Shown here: positions 1 through 5,942 of the stretch, in pieces
Layout of the letters: every line of letters begins with the position of its first letter
Position numbering within the stretch: position 1 is the first letter of the stretch
Assembly: GCA_025927935.1 (NCBI GenBank)
Contig: JAICKM010000450.1
Coordinates: 1-5,949, forward strand
DNA length: 5,949 nucleotides
Reading direction: 5' to 3'
Source: Chloroflexia bacterium
GTDB taxonomy: Bacteria; Chloroflexota; Chloroflexia; QHBQ01; JADMIH01
The notes under the pieces: model-generated
Database searches by the model: none
Seen by the model: only the letters and a program-made list of their open reading frames with translations
What the model was told of the DNA's origin: nothing
Made by a program: the position numbers and the translations under genes

Positions 1-36
1 CTGCGCCGAGATTCTGCGCTGCGCTCAGAATGACAG
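1..36. repeat. Short hairpin-forming intergenic repeat
   Basis: Bases 11-31 form an imperfect inverted repeat. ATTCTG (11-16) pairs with CAGAAT (26-31), then one C/T mismatch, then two more GC pairs around a TGC loop. Read on the minus strand, it begins with CTGTCATTCTGAGCGCAGCG. From memory this resembles a short dispersed repeat seen between genes in many unrelated bacterial genomes, including Chloroflexota; I could not search for it. It lies about 40 bp past the plsC stop and could fold in the 3' end of that transcript. It has no T-tract, so I do not call it an intrinsic terminator. The left end is cut by the window. Confidence 0.5.
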
Positions 37-71
37 TTGGCACTTACAGCAATATTAATAGCGACGGCGGA

Positions 72-827
72 TTAGAACAGCTTGGTCAGCCAGGCGCGCA
101 GGGGCTTCCAGCGCGGGCGGGCGCGATCGCCCGGCAGCAGGACAAGCATGGCGGCGCGTAGCTTGGTGGTCAGCGCGTCCACGCGCTCGTGGCTGGTGCC
201 GGTGACGCTGGTCGGGGCGATGGGCGGGCCGCTGCGCATGGTCAGCGTGCGGCGCAGCCAGAGTTCGCGCGTGCCGGTGAGGCCGACCGGCAGCAGCGGC
301 GCGCCGGTGACGAGGCCGGCGTGGGCTGCCCCCTCGTGCAGCGGCAGCAGGGCGCCTTCCGCGCTGCCCAGTTCGCCTTCGGGGAAGATGAGCAGCGAGC
401 CGCCGCGCTTCAGCACGTCGTCCATGGTGCGGATGGCGCGCAACGGGTTGCGGCGATCCAGCGCGACCATGATCTCCAGGCGGTCGATCAGCCGGGTGCG
501 CCAGGCGGAAATGGTGCGCACTTCTTGCTCGCCCAGAATATAGATGCGCGGCTCCACCGGAAAAAAGAGCAGCACCAGGAACATATCGGCCCAGCCCAGG
601 TGGTTGGCGCAGATGATAACCGGGGTGGCCGGCACATGCTCCAACCCGGCCACGCGCACGCGGAACACCAGGCGGAAGATCGCGCGCACCACCCGCCGCA
701 GCACACGGACCGCTAGCGGGGCGGGCGCGGCGGCGCCTTGCTGGACGCGGGTCGCCGTTTGTTTCACGGCGGCGCCCCGGCGGGGGGCGCCGGGGCGGTC
801 CGTGTCCTGGTCCATATTGGTCTTCAT
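72..827 (-). CDS. PlsC-family 1-acylglycerol-3-phosphate-type acyltransferase
   Basis: This protein probably transfers an acyl chain to lysophosphatidate or a related lysophospholipid at the inner face of the membrane. It has 251 residues, normal for the family. Visible motifs are the catalytic NHX4D block as NHLGWAD (75-81), a weak block II around LDRRNP (123-128), block III as FPEGELGS (148-155), and block IV around PLLPVGLTG (177-185). Block III departs from the usual FPEGTR: Thr-Arg is replaced by Glu-Leu. The first 37 residues or so are Arg/Ala/Pro-rich and look disordered, and a basic hydrophobic stretch (38-60) may sit on the membrane. The ATG at 827 is supported by GGAGAGGA (complement of 837-844) at 9-nt spacing. 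It follows the transporter gene by 22 bp and is probably cotranscribed with it. The superfamily is secure; the exact acceptor (lysophosphatidate, lysophospholipid or another alcohol) is not. Confidence 0.9.
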   Translation of the reverse strand: MKTNMDQDTDRPGAPRRGAAVKQTATRVQQGAAAPAPLAVRVLRRVVRAIFRLVFRVRVAGLEHVPATPVIICANHLGWADMFLVLLFFPVEPRIYILGEQEVRTISAWRTRLIDRLEIMVALDRRNPLRAIRTMDDVLKRGGSLLIFPEGELGSAEGALLPLHEGAAHAGLVTGAPLLPVGLTGTRELWLRRTLTMRSGPPIAPTSVTGTSHERVDALTTKLRAAMLVLLPGDRARPRWKPLRAWLTKLF

Positions 828-849
828 GGGCCGGGGTCCTCTCCGGGTG

Positions 850-2157
850 CTAATCGAGCACTGCCTGGGCAGGCTTCACGGTTTGCAGCAGCACCGCGCT
901 CAACAGCAGGGTGATGCCCGCGAAGATAAAGGCCCAGCGGTAGGCGTCGTTGCCGCCCACCCAGATCGTCGCCAGCGAGACGACGGCCCCCGCCGCCACC
1001 GACCCCAGCGGCTGGGCGAAGGAGAAGACCGCCGACACCAGGCCCATGAACTCGGCGGTGCGCTTGCGCGGCACGATGTCGGCCAGCAGCGGGTTGATCT
1101 GCGCGGTGGTCGCGTTGCCGATGCCCACGGCGCCCAGCGCGATCATCGCCTGCCACAGCGTCTGGCTCTGCGAACCAATGATGGCGACCACGCCGATAAT
1201 CAGCAGCCCCACGGTCATGACGGCCTTTTTGCTGTAGCGGTCGGCCAGGTAGCCCGCGGGCACGGCGAACAGCGCGTTGAGCAGCGTGGCGATCAGCGGC
1301 AGCAAAAACGCCTCCTGATCGGTCGCGCCGAGCGCCTTCACGCCGAACAGGGTGATGAACGGGGTCACGCCGCCCAGGCCGAGCCAGTAGAAGTTGACGG
1401 CCAGCATATACTTGAGCACTTCGGGATAGCGCGCCACGTCCTTGAAGTAGGCCACCGGGTGCGGGCGGCTCCATGCGGCGCGCGGGGCGGTCGCTTCAGC
1501 GGGCGGCAGCGGCGGCTCCTGCACCGTGAAGAAGGTAAACGCCCAGGCCGCCACCATGACGGCGATGCACATCATAAAGACGGCGAACTCGGCATGCTCC
1601 CAAAGATTCAGCGCCAGCAGCAAGAAGATCACTGTGCCCAGGCCGCTACCGATGCCGAGCAGGCCGCCGACGCGCCCGCGATGTTCGGGCGGGAAGAGGT
1701 CGGCCATGAAGGCCATGTAGGGGTCCCAGGCCACCGACAGGAAGAACGCGGCCACCGACATGATGGCGAGCATGATCCAGAACGGCGGGTGGGTTGCCAG
1801 CGCGACCAGGGCCACGGCCATCAGCGGGATGCCGGCCAGGAAGAAGGGCCGCCGCCGGCCCAACGGCGTGCGTGTGCGGTCGCTCATCCGCCCGACCAGC
1901 GGTTGGACGAACGAGGCGACGAACGACCGCTCGTTCGCCAGCAGCCCGATCAGCGACGGATTGAGCTTATACGTATCCAGATAGAGCGGCATCCCGAAGT
2001 TGAACAGCGCATAGACGACCTGCGCCCCGAGATTCGCCACGTTGTAGCGCAACGCCAGCTTCAGGTTGAAGCCCCCGGCCACTGCCGGGGCCACGATTTC
2101 GGGTTCGACCGGCGCACCCGGCTGCACGTAGGTTGTGTCCCCAATCGGCATATCCAT
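850..2157 (-). CDS. Major facilitator superfamily transporter, SLC45/GPH-like
   Basis: This is an integral membrane carrier of 435 residues with about twelve hydrophobic segments. The loop after the second segment carries the MFS motif A in the form GRMSDRTRTPLGRRRPF (89-105), with Asp93 and a run of arginines. This pattern recalls sugar/cation symporters of the SLC45 and GPH types. A second copy of the motif, GYLADRYSKK, lies near residue 301 in the other half, as expected from the internal duplication. The first 28 residues or so are polar and cytoplasmic. I place the start at the ATG at 2157, because GGAAAGG lies 8 nt upstream. A longer reading from 2226 would begin inside the promoter -10 box. 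The acyltransferase gene follows 22 bp later on the same strand. The substrate cannot be read from sequence: a sugar or drug is possible, and the neighbour suggests a lysolipid. Confidence 0.88.
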   Translation of the reverse strand: MDMPIGDTTYVQPGAPVEPEIVAPAVAGGFNLKLALRYNVANLGAQVVYALFNFGMPLYLDTYKLNPSLIGLLANERSFVASFVQPLVGRMSDRTRTPLGRRRPFFLAGIPLMAVALVALATHPPFWIMLAIMSVAAFFLSVAWDPYMAFMADLFPPEHRGRVGGLLGIGSGLGTVIFLLLALNLWEHAEFAVFMMCIAVMVAAWAFTFFTVQEPPLPPAEATAPRAAWSRPHPVAYFKDVARYPEVLKYMLAVNFYWLGLGGVTPFITLFGVKALGATDQEAFLLPLIATLLNALFAVPAGYLADRYSKKAVMTVGLLIIGVVAIIGSQSQTLWQAMIALGAVGIGNATTAQINPLLADIVPRKRTAEFMGLVSAVFSFAQPLGSVAAGAVVSLATIWVGGNDAYRWAFIFAGITLLLSAVLLQTVKPAQAVLD

Positions 2158-2165
2158 GGTGTTAA

Positions 2166-2172
2166 CCTTTCC
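2166..2172 (-). promoter_or_regulatory. Ribosome-binding site deciding the MFS start
   Basis: The minus strand reads GGAAAGG here, 8 nt before the ATG at 2157. No comparable site precedes the in-frame ATG at 2226, which overlaps the -10 element. This is why 23 N-terminal residues of the longer reading are dropped. Confidence 0.7.
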
Positions 2173-2221
2173 ACGACGTGTCTCCCGTTCCCACCGTGTT
2201 TCTCCTGCGCCAACTATCCGT

Positions 2222-2249
2222 ATCATAGCACCGGCGGCGCGATTCGCAA
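2222..2249 (-). promoter_or_regulatory. Predicted sigma70-type promoter of the MFS-plsC operon
   Basis: On the minus strand the -35 is TTGCGA (complement of 2244-2249, four of six matches) and the -10 is TATGAT (complement of 2222-2227). The spacer is 16 bp and TGC directly precedes the -10, giving an extended -10. Transcription should start near 2215, leaving a leader of about 58 nt before the ATG at 2157. The call rests on consensus only. Confidence 0.6.
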
Positions 2250-2295
2250 TGGGCAGATCTACTTAGTTTGATGGATCTCCGCAGACTGGTAGTTG

Positions 2296-2313
2296 CTAGG
2301 TAGTTTCGCCTAG
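2296..2313. promoter_or_regulatory. Inverted repeat CTAGG-N8-CCTAG, possible operator
   Basis: CTAGG (2296-2300) and CCTAG (2309-2313) are perfect inverted arms 8 bp apart, placed between the two divergent promoters. The size and symmetry suit a dimeric regulator, and the position would allow control of both sides. The arms are only 5 bp, so chance cannot be excluded, and no regulator gene is present in the window. A second weak pair, AGATC (2255-2259) and GATCT (2274-2278), lies nearer the transporter promoter. Confidence 0.3.
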
Positions 2314-2346
2314 GGCGCCGCGGGGCTATGCAGCGAGCAAGCGGAG

Positions 2347-2355
2347 TGCTATGAT
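2347..2355 (+). promoter_or_regulatory. Predicted extended -10 promoter of the acylase gene
   Basis: TGC followed by TATGAT (2350-2355) is a good extended -10 element. No convincing -35 exists at 16-18 bp upstream (around 2327 the bases read TATGCA), which is common when TGn is present. Transcription would start near 2362, giving a leader of about 75 nt. It is the same box, GTGCTATGAT, as in the divergent promoter. Confidence 0.5.
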
Positions 2356-2367
2356 GGAGACGGACGC

Positions 2368-2392
2368 GACCGGGCGTTGGCGCACGCCGGTC
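2368..2392 (+). other. Stable hairpin in the 5' leader of the acylase mRNA
   Basis: GACCGGGCGT (2368-2377) pairs with ACGCCGGTC (2384-2392) over nine base pairs, with one bulged G and a six-base loop. It begins about 6 nt after the predicted transcription start and ends 32 nt before the ribosome-binding site, so it does not cover the start. A role in protecting the 5' end of the message is possible. No T-tract follows, so it is not an attenuator of the classical type. Confidence 0.45.
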
Positions 2393-2424
2393 TGGCTTAC
2401 CCCGTCCGCGGGTCTGCTACTAAT

Positions 2425-2430
2425 GAGGAG
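2425..2430 (+). promoter_or_regulatory. Ribosome-binding site deciding the acylase start
   Basis: GAGGAG lies 6 nt before an in-frame GTG at 2437. The upstream in-frame TTG at 2377 has no such site and lies inside the leader hairpin. The GTG is therefore preferred, which removes 20 residues and leaves a clean signal-anchor N-terminus. Confidence 0.75.
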
Positions 2431-2436
2431 ACCGCC

Positions 2437-4860
2437 GTGGTTACTCGCGCCGGGACCCCACCTGCTCGCCGCCCCCGTACCGCTCTGCGCCGGGCCTTGC
2501 GCATCACCGCCGCGCTGCTGCTGCTGCTGGTGCTCGGCGGGGCGGCGTTTGTCTACTGGTTGGTGGCGCGCGCCCAGCCGGCGCTCGACGGCACGGCCCG
2601 GCTGCCTGGCCTCACGGCGCCCGCGACCGTGGTGCGCGACGCGAGTGGCATCCCGCACATCACCGCGCGCACCGCCCACGATCTCTATATGGCGCAAGGC
2701 TATGTCCACGCGCAGGACCGCCTCTGGGAGATGGACGTGTTCCGGCGGGCAGGATCGGGCCGGTTGGCCGAGTTATTCGGCGCGCCCGCGTTAGCGCCGG
2801 ACCGCGCCCTGCGCATCCTGGGCCTGAACCGCATCGCCGCCGCCTCGCTCGCCGCCTCGCCGCCCGATGCCCGCGCCGCGCTCGACGCCTATGCCGCCGG
2901 GGTCAACGCCTTCATCAGCAGCCACCGCGACGCGCTGCCCCTGGAATACCTCATCCTCGGCGCCACCCCGGCGCCCTGGACGGCGGAGGACAGCCTGGCC
3001 TTCGGCGCCTACCAGGCGTTTAACCAGAACAACGCCAGCATGGTCAGCGAGTTGCTGACGGCTGACCTGCAAGCTAAAACCTCGCCCGCGACCCTGGCCC
3101 AGCTTATGCCGCTCTACCCCGCCGATGAGCCACTCATCATCCAGGCGGCGGCCCTGCCCGGCACCCCTGCCGGCCACCGGGCACCCATGGCGCTGCCCGG
3201 CCTGGCGCTCGGCGGGCCGGGCACCGGCAGCAACAACTGGGTGGTGGCGGGCGCGCGCACAACCACGGGGCGGCCCCTGCTGGCCGACGATCCGCACCTG
3301 GGCGTGAGCAACCCCTCGCCCTGGTATATCAATCACCTGCGCACGGAGGACGGCGCCATCGACGTGGCGGGCACCTCCTTCCCCGGGGCGCCGGGCATCG
3401 TCATCGGCCACAACCAGGACATCGCCTGGGGCATCACCAACCTGCCCGCCGATGTGGAAGACCTCTACACCGAAACGCTCGACCCCGCCGGGCACCCCGG
3501 CCAGTACCTGGACGCCGGGACCTGGCGCCCGCTGACCCTGCTCACCGAGACGATCCACGTCAAGGACGCGCCCGACGTGCAGGTGCCGATCACGCGCACG
3601 GCGCACGGCGTCCTGATCAACTCGCTATACCCCGATCTCGCGGCGCCGACTGCGCTGCAATGGACCGCCGACGGCGCGCTGCGCACCTTCACTGCCGTGC
3701 TGCACCTGCAAACCGCGCATGACTGGGCGACCTTCCGCGCCGCGCTGGCCGACTTCGACGCCCCCGGCCAGAACTTCGTCTTTGCCGACAAGGGGGGCAA
3801 CATCGGCTACCAGGCCACCGGCCTGGTGCCTATGCGCAAGCAGGGCAACGGCAGCGTGCCGGTGGACGGCGCGAGCGGCGCTTACGGCTGGACCGGTTTC
3901 ATCCCCTTCGCGCAGATGCCGAGCGCCTATAATCCGCCGCAAGGCTACCTGGTCACGGCCAACAACCGCATCGTGGGCGACAGCTATCCCTACCTGCTGA
4001 CCACGCTCTGGACGCCCGGCTACCGGGCCGCGCGCATCACGCAGTTGCTGGCGGCGCTGCCGAAAGTTAGCCCCGACGACTCCCGGCGCATCCAGACCGA
4101 CATCCAGAGCGCCTATGCGGCAGGCATCGGCAAACACTTTGCCGCCCTGTCCACCAGCGATCCGCAATTGCAGCCCCTGGTGCAGCGCTTCGCGGGCTGG
4201 GACGGCACCTTGAGCGCCGACAGCACCACCGCCAGCGTCTACGAGGTGGCCTACACCCACCTGCTTAGCACCACGGCGACAAACTTGCTGGGCGGCACCT
4301 TGAGCAAGAACTACCTGGACAAGGCGGGGGACGAAGCGGCGATCTTCATCGCCGCCGCGCTGGCCCAGCCGGGCGGGGCCTGGTGGGACGACCCGACCAC
4401 CCCGGCGCACGAAGACCGCGACGCGGTGTTGCTCGGCAGCCTGCGCGCCGCCGTGACCGACCTGACCGCGACGCTCGGCGACGACCCGGCGGGCTGGCAG
4501 TGGGGCAAGCTACACCAGATCGGCTTCCCGCACCAGTTGGGCGGGGTGCCGCCGCTGGACAAGGTGTTCAACCTGGGGCCATACCCGGCGACCGGCGACA
4601 ACACTACGGTGAACGCGGCCTATTTCCAGGGCACCGCCAGCTACACCCAGTTGGCCCACCCGTCCACGCGCCAGGTGACGGACGTGGGCAACTGGGACGC
4701 CATGACGGTGATCATCGCGCCGGGCCAGTCGGGCCAGCCCTTCGCGCGCCACTGGGGCGACCTGACCGCCGACTGGCTGGCCGGGCGATCCCGCCCGCTG
4801 CCGTTCAGCCCCGCCGCCGTGCAGGCCGCCGCCGTGGACACGCTGACCTTGCAGCCGTAG
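2437..4860 (+). CDS. Penicillin acylase family amidohydrolase (Ntn-hydrolase, peptidase S45)
   Basis: This enzyme hydrolyses an amide bond in a small acylated substrate outside the cytoplasm, using an N-terminal serine freed by self-cleavage. From the GTG it has 807 residues, a normal precursor length. A basic N-terminus (RRPRTALRRALR) precedes one hydrophobic segment (about 23-43); ARA-Q (44-47) could be a signal peptidase site, otherwise the protein stays anchored. The alpha chain has the family-typical VVRDASGIPHITA (about 64-76). Self-cleavage is expected at Gly264-Ser265 in GTGSNNW, giving a 543-residue beta chain. Beta-His23 (residue 287, in DDPHL) replaces the Gln of E. coli penicillin G acylase, as in cephalosporin-type members. 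AWGITN (beta 66-71) should supply the oxyanion hole, and one of the paired Asn at beta 245-246 is the likely catalytic Asn. The frame is intact. The substrate is unknown: beta-lactam, acyl-homoserine lactone and lipopeptide are all possible. The gene is apparently monocistronic, facing the DinB gene. Confidence 0.93.
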   Translation: MVTRAGTPPARRPRTALRRALRITAALLLLLVLGGAAFVYWLVARAQPALDGTARLPGLTAPATVVRDASGIPHITARTAHDLYMAQGYVHAQDRLWEMDVFRRAGSGRLAELFGAPALAPDRALRILGLNRIAAASLAASPPDARAALDAYAAGVNAFISSHRDALPLEYLILGATPAPWTAEDSLAFGAYQAFNQNNASMVSELLTADLQAKTSPATLAQLMPLYPADEPLIIQAAALPGTPAGHRAPMALPGLALGGPGTGSNNWVVAGARTTTGRPLLADDPHLGVSNPSPWYINHLRTEDGAIDVAGTSFPGAPGIVIGHNQDIAWGITNLPADVEDLYTETLDPAGHPGQYLDAGTWRPLTLLTETIHVKDAPDVQVPITRTAHGVLINSLYPDLAAPTALQWTADGALRTFTAVLHLQTAHDWATFRAALADFDAPGQNFVFADKGGNIGYQATGLVPMRKQGNGSVPVDGASGAYGWTGFIPFAQMPSAYNPPQGYLVTANNRIVGDSYPYLLTTLWTPGYRAARITQLLAALPKVSPDDSRRIQTDIQSAYAAGIGKHFAALSTSDPQLQPLVQRFAGWDGTLSADSTTASVYEVAYTHLLSTTATNLLGGTLSKNYLDKAGDEAAIFIAAALAQPGGAWWDDPTTPAHEDRDAVLLGSLRAAVTDLTATLGDDPAGWQWGKLHQIGFPHQLGGVPPLDKVFNLGPYPATGDNTTVNAAYFQGTASYTQLAHPSTRQVTDVGNWDAMTVIIAPGQSGQPFARHWGDLTADWLAGRSRPLPFSPAAVQAAAVDTLTLQP

Positions 4861-4970
4861 CGGGCGGATCACTCCGCGGTATCTGGCTGCCGGTCATACG
4901 GGTACGGCGCCAGGTGCGCGCCGCTACCAGTCAGGACCGGCCCTCTGCCGGCGCCCGCACGCAGGGCGCC
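4861..4970. terminator. Convergent gap with GC-rich hairpins, weak terminator candidate
   Basis: This 110-bp gap separates the acylase stop from the DinB stop. CCGGC (4937-4941) and GCCGG (4947-4951) form a short stem with a CCTCT loop. A 9-bp direct repeat, AGGGCGCCT, occurs at 4963-4971 and 4985-4993, the second copy inside the DinB coding end. Its self-complementary GGCGCC core lets the two copies pair with each other. Neither hairpin is followed by a T-tract on either strand, so any termination here would be atypical or factor-dependent. No gene is seen in the gap. Confidence 0.3.
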
Positions 4971-5474
4971 TCATTCGGCCCGGTAGGGCGCCTGACTGTC
5001 GATATTACCGACGAACTCCGGCAGCCGGGTGTGGCCGAGCATCTGGCGGATCGCCATGTTTTCGCCGGTGTGATACCAGTAGTGGTAGATCACGCGCTGC
5101 AACAGCGAGCCATAGAGCAGGCCGGGCCGGTAGCCGTTGGCGACAGTCGCCTGCAATTGTGCCGTGGTGAGCGTGTCCAGCCAGGGGTCGGCAGCGGCGG
5201 TAATGGCGTGCCATGCGTTCCAGGCATCGGCGAGGGCAGGCGTGCAGGCGGGCGCGCCGTTGGCAAACTGCTTGTTTATCTCCGGCAAAAGAACGCGATC
5301 TTGCCCGAACTGGAGCCAGTAGCGTTGTTCCTGCCAGGCCAGGTGGCCGATATTCCAGGCGATGCAGTTCATCGGCTCAAAGCGGCGGCGAGCTTCGTCA
5401 TCGGTCACGCCCTTCAGGGCGCGTTGGAACTCGCGACGCGTGAAGCGCAACTGCAACACAAGCGGATGCGGCAT
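4971..5474 (-). CDS. DinB-fold family protein, putative metal-dependent enzyme
   Basis: This is a 167-residue four-helix-bundle protein of the DinB/YfiT type. Some members are thiol-dependent S-transferases using bacillithiol, mycothiol or glutathione; many have no known reaction. The expected metal-binding histidines are visible: His44 in IGHLAWQEQRYW, and His131 and His135 in YHYWYHTGEN. The helix-rich composition, many Trp/Tyr residues and length all suit the family. The start at 5474 is set by a perfect GGAGGT (complement of 5481-5486) six bases upstream; an in-frame ATG at 5490-5492 lies ahead of that site and is rejected. The gene has its own near-consensus promoter and appears monocistronic, converging on the acylase. 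Despite the family name, nothing in the sequence ties it to DNA damage. The fold assignment is firm and the activity unknown. Confidence 0.88.
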   Translation of the reverse strand: MPHPLVLQLRFTRREFQRALKGVTDDEARRRFEPMNCIAWNIGHLAWQEQRYWLQFGQDRVLLPEINKQFANGAPACTPALADAWNAWHAITAAADPWLDTLTTAQLQATVANGYRPGLLYGSLLQRVIYHYWYHTGENMAIRQMLGHTRLPEFVGNIDSQAPYRAE

Positions 5475-5480
5475 AGGGAT

Positions 5481-5486
5481 ACCTCC
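5481..5486 (-). promoter_or_regulatory. Perfect Shine-Dalgarno of the DinB gene
   Basis: The minus strand reads GGAGGT with 6-nt spacing to the ATG at 5474. It fixes that start. The same six bases are complementary to ACCTCC in the upstream arm of the leader hairpin (complement of 5520-5525), so the two could compete for pairing. Confidence 0.8.
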
Positions 5487-5490
5487 AACC

Positions 5491-5525
5491 ATCTCTCTCC
5501 CAACCTCTCCCCGTGGCGGGGAGGT
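5491..5525. repeat. GC-rich hairpin repeat in the DinB leader
   Basis: Bases 5506-5513 and 5517-5524 form an 8-bp stem (seven Watson-Crick pairs and one G-T) with a three-base loop. It is flanked by pyrimidine-rich CTCTCTCCCAACCTCTCCCC on the plus strand. CCAACC recurs at 5485-5490 and 5500-5505. From memory this type of CTCTCCC/GGGAGAG sequence is a frequent dispersed intergenic repeat in several bacterial phyla; I could not search for copies. It lies between the promoter and the Shine-Dalgarno of the DinB gene, so it is transcribed as part of the leader. Confidence 0.5.
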
Positions 5526-5561
5526 GCGTTGCTGTCACGCCGGAGAGGCGTATTGGCGGCC

Positions 5562-5590
5562 ATGATAGCACGGATGTTCTACCGTGTCAA
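5562..5590 (-). promoter_or_regulatory. Strong predicted sigma70-type promoter of the DinB gene
   Basis: On the minus strand a perfect TTGACA (complement of 5585-5590) is followed by 17 bp and TATCAT (complement of 5562-5567), with TGC just before the -10. Transcription should start near 5555, giving a leader of about 81 nt. The -35 begins only 24 bp past the antitoxin stop codon. This is the best promoter in the window. Confidence 0.8.
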
Positions 5591-5614
5591 TCGGGTTGCT
5601 GGAGGAGTCAGACC

Positions 5615-5911
5615 TTATCCCGCCTGCTTGCGCGAGGGAGCGGGGGAGCCGGCGGAGCCTTCCTGGGCCAACCGCTCCATTATCCACATGCGGATCAGCG
5701 TCTGGTAGCCGATGCCTCGCGCGTGCGCTATCTGCTTCAAGTCCGCAATCGTCTCCGGGGGTAAGCGAAGCGAGATCAGCGTTTTGCGCGGGCGGGCATC
5801 GACCAATTGCATATCGACGGGAACCGTTTCGTTGAAGAACTCCGTGGCGCTATGGGCGTCCCAGAAATCAGACTCTTCCTGTTCGCTCTGAAATTCGGGT
5901 ATCTTGGGCAT
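5615..5911 (-). CDS. CopG-family (ribbon-helix-helix) antitoxin
   Basis: This 98-residue protein looks like the CopG/BrnA-type antitoxins of type II toxin-antitoxin modules, which bind DNA as dimers and neutralise a partner toxin. The N-terminal part, FQSEQEESDFWDAHSATEFF (7-26), matches the acidic FW-containing toxin-binding region of that family. A ribbon-helix-helix follows: strand TLISLRLP (44-51), helix about 52-64, turn GIG (66-68), helix about 69-81. The tail (82-98) is Gly/Ser/Pro-rich. I choose the ATG at 5911, preceded by AGGTG at 6-nt spacing; a TTG at 5929 would add six residues but has no spaced binding site. In BrnT/BrnA modules the toxin gene comes first, so a partner would lie beyond the right edge; the downstream gene is DinB-like and no toxin. 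GC content is lower than in the rest of the window, compatible with transfer. Confidence 0.82.
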   Translation of the reverse strand: MPKIPEFQSEQEESDFWDAHSATEFFNETVPVDMQLVDARPRKTLISLRLPPETIADLKQIAHARGIGYQTLIRMWIMERLAQEGSAGSPAPSRKQAG

Positions 5912-5942
5912 AGAAGGCACCTGTGCCAACCTACCGTGTGTA

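Noticed and set aside
11..31. Intrinsic terminator after plsC
   Set aside because: The hairpin is present, but no run of T follows it on the minus strand, so the repeat interpretation is preferred.
2158..2226. N-terminal extension of the MFS protein from the ATG at 2226
   Set aside because: That ATG is part of the -10 sequence and the extra 23 residues are charged and unlike a family N-terminus; the ATG at 2157 has a proper ribosome-binding site.
544..2271. 575-codon open frame on the plus strand opposite the MFS gene
   Set aside because: The product is a low-complexity His/Arg/Gln/Gly-rich string with no hydrophobic core, typical of the antisense of a GC-rich gene. The opposite strand encodes a clear transporter.
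2351..2794. 147-codon plus-strand frame starting just before the acylase
   Set aside because: Its ATG lies within the predicted -10 box, it has no ribosome-binding site, and most of it overlaps the acylase in another frame with Arg/Pro/Ser-rich shadow composition.
3625..4410. 261-codon minus-strand frame inside the acylase gene
   Set aside because: It is an antisense shadow rich in Gly, Arg, Gln and Val, with no binding site or motif; the same holds for the frame at 2791-3606.
4971..5474. DNA-damage-response function for the DinB-like gene
   Set aside because: The family name comes from one Bacillus gene. No LexA-like operator is seen upstream, and the DinB fold is distinct from the polymerase of the same name in E. 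coli.
4383..5708. 441-codon plus-strand frame across the acylase end, the gap and the DinB gene
   Set aside because: It overlaps two well-supported genes in other frames, has Arg/Gly-rich composition and no recognisable domain.
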